Shown here: one piece after another, positions 10,780 through 20,421 of the stretch | How the letters are laid out: each line of letters opens with the position of its first letter | Numbering within the stretch: the first letter of the stretch is position 1 | Position numbers and translations under genes: made by a program | Origin: Adiantum capillus-veneris | Taxonomy: Eukaryota > Streptophyta > Polypodiopsida > Polypodiales > Pteridaceae | Direction of reading: 5' to 3' | Length of the DNA stretch: 64,000 bases | Assembly: GCA_014529385.2 (NCBI GenBank) | Contig: CM043949.1 | Coordinates: 106,366,554 to 106,430,553 of the forward strand | Notes under the pieces: generated by a model | Told to the model about the DNA's origin: nothing | Seen by the model: only the letters and a program-made list of their open reading frames with translations | The model's database searches: none

Positions 10780-12376
10780 CCATGTCTTTCATATCAAACG
10801 ATTTTGCCATCTTTGACTTCAAAGCTGAAATTTCTTCCAAGTGCTTGCCAGCAATCAACATGTCATCCACATACAAAATAAGGATCAGCCAACTGCCATC
10901 CTTAGCCTTCTTTGTATATAGACAGTGATCGAACTCACTACGTTTGTAGCCTTGAGAAAGCATAAACTTGTGGAACTTATGATACCATGCCCTCGGTGAT
11001 TGTTTTAAGCCATAAAGACTCTTTAACAACTGGCATACCAAATCTTCCTTGCCTTTCTCAACAAACCCTTCTGGCTGCTGCATGTAAATTTCCACATCTA
11101 AATCACCATGCAAGAACGCTTTCTTGACATCCATTTGGTGCAACACCAAATCTAATATGGCAACCAATGCAAGAAAGCATCTCAATGTAGTCATCTTGAC
11201 CACCGGAGAGAAGACTTCATCAAAGTCAATGCCTTGTTCTTGCTTAAAGCCCTTGGCAACAAGCCTTGCTTTGTACTTTGGCTGACTATCATACCTGTAA
11301 ACCCATTTACAAGGTAGAGCCTTTTTGCCCTGTGGTAAGTTAACTAGCTTCCATGTCTGGTTTTTATGCAGAGCTGTCATCTCTGAATGCATGGCCAATA
11401 CCCAATTCCCGGAGTCCTTCATTTGCACTACTTCCTTGTAACATGAAGGCTCATTGCAATCAGTCAACATGACATAGTTCATAGATGGAACAAACCTATC
11501 AGGAGGTTGCGTGATACGTCCAGATCTACGCAAAATAGGTGGCTCAGGCTCAGCCACAACCTGTGGTTCCACTCTATCATGTCCTTGCTCCTCTTGAGCC
11601 CTGACATTTTGTCTTGCACGTGCAGGTCCATCTTCTTGGAAGACAACTCTTCTAATCTCCTCAACCCTCTCTGGTTTAGAATGATATTTGACTTCATTAA
11701 AGTAAACATCATTGCTGCGGATAACCTTTCTGGATTCGGGATCCCAAAGTGTGTACCCCATCTCACCAGAATTACCATAGCCTAGAAAGATGCACTTTCT
11801 ACTCTTTGGCTCAAGTTTGTTCCTAAATTCCTTTGCAACGTGAGTATATGCCTCACAGCCAAAGACTCTGAGATGCTTGTATGAGGGCACCTTGCCTGAC
11901 CATACCATCTCTGCCACTAAATCCTTCTGCAAAACCTTGCTAGGAGATCTATTTATAAGATGAACAGCTGTTGATACAGCTTCAGCCCAAAACCCATTTG
12001 GCAGCTGTGCATTAGACAACATACTTCTTACCTTCTCTTGTATGGTCCTATTCACCCTCTTAGCAACACCATTTTGAGGAGGATTGTAAGGAGCAGTAAG
12101 TTCACGTTTTATACCTTTTGACTCACAAAAGTCCTGAAAGGACTTTGAAACATACTCTCCACCATTGTCAGTGCGTAAGCATTTAAGCTTCTTGCCACTC
12201 TGATTCTCCACAAGTGTCACAAACGTTTTGAAAACACTAAACGCTTCATCCTTGTGCTTGAGAAAGTAAACCCATACTTTCCTCGAGTAATCATCTATAA
12301 ATGTCAAAAAGTAAGAAGCTCCCCCTAGAGATAGGTTAGGCATAGGTCCACACAAATCACTATGAACAAGTGCCAA
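10745..12376 (-). pseudogene. Copia-A integrase and reverse transcriptase
   Basis: A 543-residue open segment. The integrase core starts with HSDLCGP (catalytic D at residue 7), followed by RTDNGGEY (D70). The position that should hold the catalytic Glu, 35 residues on in NGVAKRVNRT, is Lys106, encoded AAG. The reverse transcriptase then shows the VKKAFLHGDLD segment, YGLKQSPRAWY and the YVDD catalytic loop (LYVDDML). The segment has no start of its own: it is the open part of gag-pol between an in-frame TAG at about 12390 and the frameshift near 10780. The E-to-K change would abolish strand transfer. Confidence 0.93.
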
Positions 12377-12389
12377 CTTTGTATCTCAT

Positions 12390-12832
12390 CTACTGCTTCT
12401 ATGCTTATGTGGCTGCTGTGTTTGCTTACCATACAGACAATGTTCACAGAATTCAAAATCATTAAATGACAAGCCACGCAAATAACCAGAACGAGACAAG
12501 ATTTCCATTCCCTTCTTGGACATATGTCCTAACCGGCTATGCCACAAAGAAACGTTCGGCTACTCGGTTACATTGATTACATTTTTAAAGACATTTGATA
12601 CATAAATCATGTAAAGTCCGCCAAACCTTACTCCGTGTGCTACTGTCATAGAACCCTTGGATATCTTCCACATGTTTTGTCCAAAAGTGGTGACGTAGAC
12701 AGCATCATCAAGTAAACCTGTGGTGATCAAGCTCTTTGTAATTGCGGGAACATGTCTCACATTCTTCAGCGTGAAAGAAGAGCCATTCTGAAACTTCAAT
12801 TGAACATCTCCAACACCTAAGATCTCACATGT
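12390..12832 (-). pseudogene. Copia-A protease/GAG-pre-integrase segment
   Basis: The segment continues directly from the protease reading frame. It has the NVRHVPAITKSLITTG hydrophobic motif typical of the Copia linker, then a pre-integrase zinc region with LGHMSKKGM and CEHCLYGK. Three in-frame stops break it, at 12833-12835, 12560-12562 and about 12390-12392. It lies between the protease and integrase parts. Confidence 0.85.
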
Positions 12833-13686
12833 CTACCCATTGCCTAGTCGAACATGATCTTTAGTGGTCACATAAGAAGTAAACCACTCCTTGTTTGGAG
12901 ACACATGAAGTGATGCCCCTGAGTCTATAATCCAGTCACTCAGTGCATTTCCATCAGATGTTGTAAGAAGAGCTGAGTCCATTGTATTCTTCAAGAAGTA
13001 GATGTCTCCTGACACTAGACTGTCATCCTCTGCAACAATGTTTGTCACATTTATTTCTTGAATCTTCACTGAGGACTTGTTCTTCTCACCGAGGTCTTCA
13101 GCTTTCTCTTTGCCTTTTTCTGCTTTCCATTCCTTGCAGTCTCTTTTCATGTGACCCTTCTTGCCACAATGGTAGCATTCTATGTCACTCTTGCCTTTAG
13201 CACTGCGGGACTTGCTACGAGACTGATTCCTCTTTCCACCTTTGTACTTTTCTTTGGTCCTTCCCCTGACAACTAAGGCTCTTCCTTTGCCTTTGTCCAT
13301 TGTCTTTCTGTTGGTTTCTTCAGTAAGCAGACTGCCTTCTACACCTGCTATGGTCAAACCATCTGGAGGTGCAGAATTACTCAAAGTTGTGCGAAAAGTG
13401 TCCCAACTTTCCGGCAATGTGATCAACAGGAACATAGCTCTAACAGGTTCATCAAACTTGACACCTTGAGCTGACAACTGACTGTAGATGGTGTTGAATT
13501 CATTCAGATGATTGGACATAGGTGTCCCTTCTTTCATCTTCAAGTCAACAAGCTTCTTAAGCCAGTATACCTGTGAAGCTACACTCTGCTTCTCATAAAG
13601 ATCACTCAGCTTTGTCCATGCTTCATAAGCCGACATCTTGTCTGCTACATTGAAGTAAATGCTTTCTACCAAAGTCAGCATAATGG
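12833..13686 (-). pseudogene. Copia-A gag C-terminal part, zinc knuckle and protease
   Basis: Gag UBN2-type helices (LVESIYFNVADKMSAYEAW, LDLYEKQ-like) are followed by a basic linker, a CCHC zinc knuckle (C-Y-H-C-G-K-K-G-H-M-K-R-D-C) for RNA binding, and an aspartic protease start with the catalytic triad DSGAS. The N-terminal half of the same gag lies at 15288-15475, beyond an insertion that begins at 13692. A TAG stop at 12833-12835 ends this open segment. Confidence 0.93.
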
Positions 13687-13691
13687 TAGAA

Positions 13692-15282
13692 TGTCATAAT
13701 AATCAATATCTAATTCTCCTAAATGATTTTCTCATATTAAACTGATCATTTAATGTGGGGAAGGCCAGGGGAGAAAAAGCTAGAATATTGGTTAAGCTAG
13801 CAGACTGACCACAGTAGGGATCCAAAGGAGGGAAAATAGGGATCCAAAGGGGGGGCCATCTGCAAAAGAGCCATGTGAAACAATGGGCTAAAAAGACCCT
13901 AAGGTTCAGCCCATTAAGACTTCCAAAATGCTAAGGTTCCAAAATTCAAAGGTTGTGTCCAAAGGTCAACCCTAGGGAAAATTGGATGCTTTGTGTGTGC
14001 CCTAAAAGTCTTTGCACATCCCTACATGGGAGGGGGCGAGCCCTAAAGGTAGGGGATGAGAGAGAAAGCCACACACACACACACACACAGGCTCCCTTTA
14101 CACAAAGGGAATGAGGGACACATGTCAACTCCCTAGGCCAGATGCCCACAAGGTGTGCCCAATTTCTATTGGATGACCCTTGAAGTGGACCAATGAGAAT
14201 TAAGCTAGAGTAAATCTAGTTTAATTAATTTAAAAACATTTAATAAAAGAAACCAATGAGAATTAAGTCTCCTAGAAGACTATTGGGCAGTCTCCCAAGG
14301 GGTCCAATGAGCATTCAGGAGCCCCATGGCTTGTCTGATTCTTATTGGCCAGGAGGCAAAGGGGTCCAATGAGATCTTAGTTTAATTATTTAATTACCTA
14401 AAGCTCTCACAAAAGGGGAAAGAGGGACACATGTCAGAAGGCTATCACTTATGCTGCTTAATTGTAATTGGCTTGACTTGGGGAGGGCCAATGAGGCTTC
14501 AACAAGAGCAATTAGCAAGAGGGCTCGCCCAAGAGAGAGAGGGGGCTGATTTTTGCAAGGCATTATCACACACACACTCACACAAGCTCATGTGTGAAGA
14601 AAGAGAAGACTATCTCTTCCCAAGCTTTAATGGAGAACTCATCACCTACTCCAAGCTTGTGAGATAGAAGCTTACATCAACACTCTCTTGGCATGTGGAT
14701 GCAAATCCAACCAAGAGCCAAGCTTCAATGCATGCTCATCTCCTCTACCAAGCTAATTACTAAGCTAAGCTATGCTACATATGAGTGATTATGTGAGGAG
14801 ATGTACATCTTTCTCGTAAGATACTCCTTCTTCCTCTCAATCTACTCTCATACCTTGCTAGCTCTCACCATCTTCGAAGGTGTGTGAGGTCTTGGGTCTA
14901 AGAACGGGGATAATTCAAGTTGTGTTTGTTAAGTGTTTTGCTTAGTGCATGAAGTTTCCATCTTCATTGCACTAGCTAGTCTTGAAGGAACACAAAGAAT
15001 TGTATTGTACAATGTCTCTCTTGATGGGAGAAACCATAATACAAAGCCTTTTGGAGGGGGGACCGGCTCCATGAAAATCCGGTCCTCAACTGTTGTCAAT
15101 AGCTTAATTTCTCTCTCTTTTGAAAGTATTGTCGATGCTATCTAACTAGGTGTTATGCTTTTTGTTGCTCTCTCCACCCAAGCACTCTTGTAGTTCTCAT
15201 TAGGAATCTATTCTAATGAAATGCCCACTATGTTCATGCTAATTTCTGCTACTCATAAGTTATTAGGCCATTAAATGTTACA
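13692..15282. mobile_element. Unclassified 1.59-kb TG...CA insertion in Copia-A gag
   Basis: The insertion interrupts gag exactly between two sides of one codon run and is flanked by a perfect 5-bp duplication, TAGAA on plus (13687-13691 and 15283-15287). It begins TGTCATAATAATC and ends ATGTTACA, so it has TG...CA ends like an LTR. I see no pair of internal LTRs, no primer site and no retroelement protein, so it is most simply a solo LTR of a large-LTR retrotransposon, although a non-autonomous element cannot be excluded. It contains a series of CCAATGAG repeats at about 14200-14495. Its reading orientation is not certain. Confidence 0.75.
14189..14495 (+). repeat. Five spaced CCAATGAG motifs
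   Basis: Motifs of the form ACCAATGAGAATTAAG or TCCAATGAG occur at about 14200, 14250, 14308, 14369 and 14487, the first two sharing 16 bases. They lie inside the 1.59-kb insertion. CCAAT is the core of NF-Y sites, so these may be promoter elements of an LTR U3, but this is inference. Confidence 0.6.
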
Positions 15283-15287
15283 TAGAA

Positions 15288-15475
15288 AGTGCCAATTCAT
15301 CCATTTCGCTCCATTCATCTTCGTCCATATCTTCTGGTTTTATCCCCTTGAGCTTTATAGGTTTTATCTGCTTCTTTTGTACCAACACGTGCCAAATCTG
15401 CTTCTTCCACAATGGGAAATTAGTTCCATCCAGCTTCTTGATATTGTAAAGAGCAGTGTCCTGTGATCCAACCAT
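15288..15475 (-). pseudogene. Copia-A gag N-terminal part
   Basis: The ATG at 15475 opens a gag N-terminus with the LDGTNFPLWKKQI motif typical of plant Copia gag (a DUF4219/UBN2 lead-in), followed by Lys/Glu-rich residues and EWSEMDELALS. The frame runs into the 1.59-kb insertion, and the continuation is at 13686. The preceding region to 16496 is the element's leader. Confidence 0.9.
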
Positions 15476-16496
15476 AACTACGCTTCACAGTAGTTTACTT
15501 TCCTGGGAAAAATTCGGCAAAGTTTCCCCTGTAAACTGTCCTCTGAACCAATATCAACCTGTCAAATGAACCAATAAAGCTTCAAATTCTGCAGAAATTT
15601 AGGCAGAGTCTCCTTTGTAAAATGGCTATGGTGTACTCAAAAACAGACCAAAAACAGCTCAAAAAACCATTGTCTCTCTAACACTGTAAGCTGTGGGTAA
15701 ATCTGTCTTGCACCTGTACTGTCTCTCACTGTCCTGTCACTGTGCTGTAAGCATAGACTGCGACAATGCCTCAACGGCAGTAAAGCAAAGATGCAATCCC
15801 AACTGTCTAACTCACAGTCAATACATCCTAGCTGCCTATCTAAGGGTGCTCGAGGGATCGCTCCAAGACGTGTATCACCGAAAGGATCTCAACATTCGAG
15901 AATCCCCCGGCTCAAAGTCATACATCCACAAATTTCCCACTAAATGTTGTAACCGCTGCGGCGGTTGTTTGCTGCGTGACTCACAGCCAGCAAACCCTCA
16001 ACAAACATACATCATCTCTGACAATACATCCCATGTGGAAGTACCTGCAATGTCAGGATGAAATCTGGAATATCAAGCAGCAAACACAAGCTACCTGATG
16101 AACTGGTGGATGTCGCCTGCAGTCTGTGTGTAGGTGCGCCCGTGTCGTATGTGACACGCCTCCAAGAACTGTAAGCCGTCCTTTGTTGTGTAGATAGCCA
16201 CAAATCAGCACTGTGGAAGTGCAGATATCCTCAGCACTTGTAGTCGTAGGCCAAAACCCCAAATTTGCAGAGTCGGATCTGCACCCGCCGAGACCACGTA
16301 GTCAAAAAATGGCCTGCGCAGAACTTTGTCGAAGCCGAACGGTGGTTGAGATGACCTCAGAATGAAATTCTGAGAACGCCAAGCCCTTTGGGCTTACCCG
16401 CAGGATTTGGGTCCGCGTCTCACCTGTCGAATCTCACTCCAATCTGAGCAGGTGACTCTAGCTACCTGCATAATGATGCCCCGAGCCTCGATCTGA
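15476..16496 (-). other. Copia-A untranslated leader
   Basis: About 1 kb between the primer-binding site and the gag start. No domain or nested element is seen. It would hold the packaging and dimerisation signals, but none can be identified by eye. Confidence 0.7.
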
Positions 16497-16508
16497 GCTC
16501 TGATACCA
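16497..16508 (-). other. Copia-A primer-binding site
   Basis: On the minus strand TGGTATCAGAGC, complementary to the 3' end of plant initiator-Met tRNA, lies five bases inside the 5' LTR. Confidence 0.93.
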
Positions 16509-16513
16509 GTTGG

Positions 16514-16704
16514 TGAAGGAGTACGAGCAGAAGTGTGACGCGAGAGAGAGTGCGAGAAGAAGAGCACGACAATATGGTGAACTCGCTCTCTGTAATGTAT
16601 AGAGCATAGTGAGTTCTTATTAGGTTTATACAAAAAAATATGTGTACATACCTGGCGGCCTGTCCACTTACCTGGGCGACCACATTGGGCTTTATACCCC
16701 AACA
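16514..16704 (-). repeat. Copia-A 5' LTR
   Basis: 191 bp, TG...CA, partner of 4930-5119. The CTACG duplication follows at 16705-16709. Confidence 0.94.
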
Positions 16705-16709
16705 CTACG

Positions 16710-16771
16710 CATGTGAGCACCCCTCAGCTCCCCGCGCACGCACAATGGCCAGAGTTTGCCAAAGATTGCGC

Positions 16772-16821
<50 letters not shown>

Positions 16822-18859
16822 CTTCTCCTTGACCCCTCTGTGCGCTCCTACTCCTACTGACACATGGCAACGCTCTCTCTCTCTCTCTCTCTACGTCTCT
16901 ATCTGGGTACAACCACGTCCCAACTCCTCTCCTTTTCCCCTTGAACGTTCGGGAGCATCTTTCCAGATTCTATTTAATTCACCTGCTTCTGAAAATTGGC
17001 AGGGCCTACTAGCGCACTTAATTTATGCAAAATTTTACTACCACTAAGATTTCAACTTGATTTATTCACACAAAACATTAGTGAAAAAGGAATGCTTTCA
17101 ACTTATTCCATAGACATGATTTGTGATTATGCTAAGATCCAACAGTGCCAGCAAATCAATTTGCTTAGGCCTTTCTTACTAGATGTTGAAAGCCCGGCTT
17201 TGGTTAGCTTTGACAAGAGTGAATGAATGGCATGAACATATCTTGGAACAGATGCAATGTTTCTTCTGCCATTCATTTGAGGCTAAACACTACATCTATT
17301 CCAAGAATTTCAGAACAAATTCAACCATACAGTAAAGTCTAACTTAGCACATCAAGAAAATACCATTGTTGAGTGTACAAGCCTCACCTAATCAATTTCC
17401 CCACAAGCGCACAATCCTCGATGACTATGTAGAAACCGCAACAACAACCGAATCAGAACTGTGAGCATCAAGCACCCTTTTGTTTAGGTCTTCGATCTCA
17501 AAATCATGTCATGGGTGGTATTTCCTTGCTCGGAGTCTAGACAACACAAAAGAATGGATCCTGATACAACCAGTTGAGCAAACCAGCAAAGCATGCGCGA
17601 AAGCCAGGGGGAGGCAGATGACGCTAGAAATGACCGGAATTTTTACAAGTAGCCAAACGAGAAGCAAACTTGGACCAAAACCTTCACGGAGCAGCCAAGA
17701 CAGGTCGACATTGCTGCAGAATTCACAGATCAACACATAAGAATACCAAAGAGGCTTGGGTGAAGGTATGCCTTGCAGATTAAGGAAAAAAACACTAGAA
17801 AATGAAAGCGTAGGTAGCTACCATGCACCTACTTAGGCAAAAGGCGGAATCAAGACGACTCGACCTCTGGCAGTCAGCACAGGAAGCACATACCCAACCA
17901 CCTGGCTAGCACTGACTGGCTGCCTTCTGTGCACGGTCTTTTTCTGAAAATCTTCATGTGACTGCATTTGCGTGGCCACGAGCATGAAGAGAGCGGGGCT
18001 GGTGCCCCAGTCTGACAGGGGCCTTAGGTGGCCTTAACTTGGCCCCTTTATCCTAGATTAGATGGCTGCAAGCTTCTGACATCGTAACGCTTCCTCGTGT
18101 TGCATGTTGAAAAGTACATTGAATGTTGTTGTGTCCGAGGGTTGAGGCTGCCCGTAGTGATGGTGGGTCCGAAAATGTATTGTACTTTTATGAGCCAATC
18201 TAGTTTTGCCACATCCTGTCCATGCTCCTTTGGCTCATGTTGGGCCGGACGGATGAGTTGCATTCTCAGCTGATCCAATCATGCAGCATGTTTCGAGCTT
18301 GCTGCTATCAGTCACGAAGAGAAATAGCGGACGTGGAGATCCAGCTCAAGGCCAGCTCTTCTACACTTTTGTCCGAGGGGTCACCTCCGCCCTCTCTTGC
18401 CCTAGCGATGTTTTGTGCACGCTGTTTGGAGCGCAGTCTTGCTTCTGTACCGCCTCATGTGGCAGCTTCAGCGGACATGCATTCTGCAGTTCTCCCGGCC
18501 GTTGTGGACAGCATGTGCCACACCAGACATGACCGGCGGTCATGTGTGACAGGGGCCTTATGTAAACAAATGTCCAGATCAGTGAGAGGCGCGACTCCAC
18601 ACGAGAAACTACTCGAGTAGCAGCGTACAAACGTGTGGCTACCATACCACATGCACGCACCCTCACTCTCCTACTTCGCAGGCACGCTCCTCTCTCATCA
18701 GACTCGACGTATGCACAGTAAAAACTCGAAACAGGTCGACCAGATGCATGCATGAATAGTAGCCTTGCCGGATGTTCCGGTTCCTGTTTCTCCCTCTCTA
18801 TTTCAAGCCTACTTCTTCAAGTGACTCTTCTGTCTGAAGAGTCTTCGCAGGCCCATGCG

Positions 18860-18893
<34 letters not shown>

Positions 18894-19482
18894 ACAACAC
18901 ACACACACACAGCCACCCACCCCGCCCACCCATCCACACAAACGCGCGTGCGCCAAAGACTGGCTTGGAAGCTTGTACTAGAGTACCTGCTGAATTCGTT
19001 CCGGCACCCTTTGGTTCACAGATGCGGTAGATAAGCGGGCAATTCACACACAGAAATACCCTTGCAGATTCAGCGTTTCCCAGAGGCAGTGATACTCCCG
19101 GCGTTGGCCCCCCATCTGATCACATGTATGCGAAATTTTCAGCTGCAAGATTGTGTGGGTAAGTATTTTAGAGTTCATGAGCTGCAGGTGCATTGAAGGG
19201 ACGCATGAAACTTTTGGCTTTTGAATGGAAAGGGTGATGGTGATAATTTTGGTGAAAAAGGAAAAGCCAAGATGCAGGCTGTGGTGGGTTTGTGAAGGTG
19301 ACTCATTTGATGTGGAATACATGCAGAATTGGGGGCCTGTGTGAGGATTAATCTTTGAAAGGGATACTTTTGCCCCTTTTTCTCCCCCTTTTATGTACAA
19401 TTGGGTGCAAAGAGGATTGGTGACTCAAGAATATGGGGATCTGAATCTGTTGATGAAGCCTTAACCTGGGCTTCCATCAGTA
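16710..19482. other. Intergenic DNA upstream of the ATL gene
   Basis: Contains (CT)n at about 16771-16819 and 16873-16892, a run of about 34 C near 18859-18892 and a following (CA)n. No conserved coding or terminal repeats were found. The last few hundred bases must include the promoter of the gene at 19483, but I cannot identify a convincing TATA box or other element. Confidence 0.6.
18859..18892. repeat. Long poly-C tract
   Basis: About 34 consecutive C, followed by ACAACACACACAC. The minus strand frames show only poly-Gly. It lies 0.6 kb upstream of the ATL-type gene. Confidence 0.9.
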
Positions 19483-20157
19483 ATGAGCTCTAGCTTTTGG
19501 ATCCTCACTTGTTTCCTCTCCCTTCACTTGCCTTGGACCTTGGTAGATGCCACCGCACTTCCTCCTCCCCTGTCGCGACGGTTTCTTCTTTCAAGCAATA
19601 CCACCCTCACATCGCCCCCCCCATCCTCCTCCATCCTCGCATCGACAGATGCCTGCAACACTATTGCGGCTTGCAATTCGCGCATTCTGCCACACAGTCG
19701 GACATTGACAATTGCAGTGGTGGCCATATTCGCCGCATGCATATTAATGGCCTTTGTGTCGGTGTATGCACGCAAGTTTTGCATACGGGAGGGCAATTCA
19801 TATGCAAGCTATCACAGCATGGAAAGGAATGGGGAGCATAGAAATGAGGCACTTGTGAAGAGTCTACCAGTGGTGAAGTACGGAGTGCATGATGAAGAAG
19901 GTAAGCAGATGATGAAGGAATGTGCGGTGTGCTTGAGCGAGTTTGAAAGTGGGGAGATGTTGAGGCTTCTGCCTGCCTGTGATCATCTTTTTCATAAAGA
20001 TTGCATCGACATGTGGCTCTTTTCACACACAACATGCCCGCTTTGTCGGCTGTCTCTCCTAAGCCCTAAGGAAGGCTCACTAGTGAGTGAAACATCCTCA
20101 CATCAGCAGCCCATGCTGCCGTTGGATCATATCCCTCCAGTTGCGACAATAGCATGA
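19483..20157 (+). CDS. RING-H2 finger E3 ubiquitin ligase, ATL family
   Basis: A 224-residue intronless gene. The first 22 residues are a hydrophobic signal-like segment, and a transmembrane helix lies at about 74-96. A GLD-like segment (LVKSLPVVKY, 124-133) is followed by a canonical RING-H2 finger with zinc ligands C147, C150, C166, H168, H171, C174, C185 and C188. The spacing is C-x2-C-x15-C-x1-H-x2-H-x2-C-x10-C-x2-C, with the ATL-typical W178 and CPLCR ending. The order (transmembrane helix, GLD, RING-H2, no introns) is that of the plant ATL family, membrane-anchored ligases that pass ubiquitin from E2 enzymes to targets in defence and stress signalling. The GLD motif is diverged (no Gly-Leu-Asp), so the specific subfamily is uncertain. 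The ATG at 19483 is chosen because it begins the signal-like segment. A poly(A) signal lies 259 bases downstream of the stop. This is the best host gene in the window. Confidence 0.9.
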   Translation: MSSSFWILTCFLSLHLPWTLVDATALPPPLSRRFLLSSNTTLTSPPPSSSILASTDACNTIAACNSRILPHSRTLTIAVVAIFAACILMAFVSVYARKFCIREGNSYASYHSMERNGEHRNEALVKSLPVVKYGVHDEEGKQMMKECAVCLSEFESGEMLRLLPACDHLFHKDCIDMWLFSHTTCPLCRLSLLSPKEGSLVSETSSHQQPMLPLDHIPPVATIA

Positions 20158-20415
20158 CTATTTGTGGTGCCCTTGTGAGCTTACTACTCAGCCAATGCCA
20201 GCATAATATCGACTCTAGCAATCGGTTGGTAGGGTACGTACTTTTCAGTAAGAGCAGGCCCAGGTGTCGGAGTCGTTCTGCTCGGTGCTCTCAATTGTAT
20301 GGTAAATATTGTACAATGTACATACAGCTGAGAATCTACATAGGCACCGACGATTATGTAGGTTGCACATGTATCTTTGTCTATTTGAGCTGTAGCTTGC
20401 AGATCCATCTGTCGA

Positions 20416-20421
20416 AATAAA
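20416..20421 (+). terminator. Polyadenylation signal of the ATL-type gene
   Basis: AATAAA, preceded by a T/G-rich region, about 260 bases after the stop codon. It is a plausible near-upstream element for 3' processing. Confidence 0.55.

Noticed and set aside
18222-18753. Overlapping frames of 130 residues on both strands
   Set aside because: No motif, both strands open to a similar degree; looks like GC-rich chance openness.
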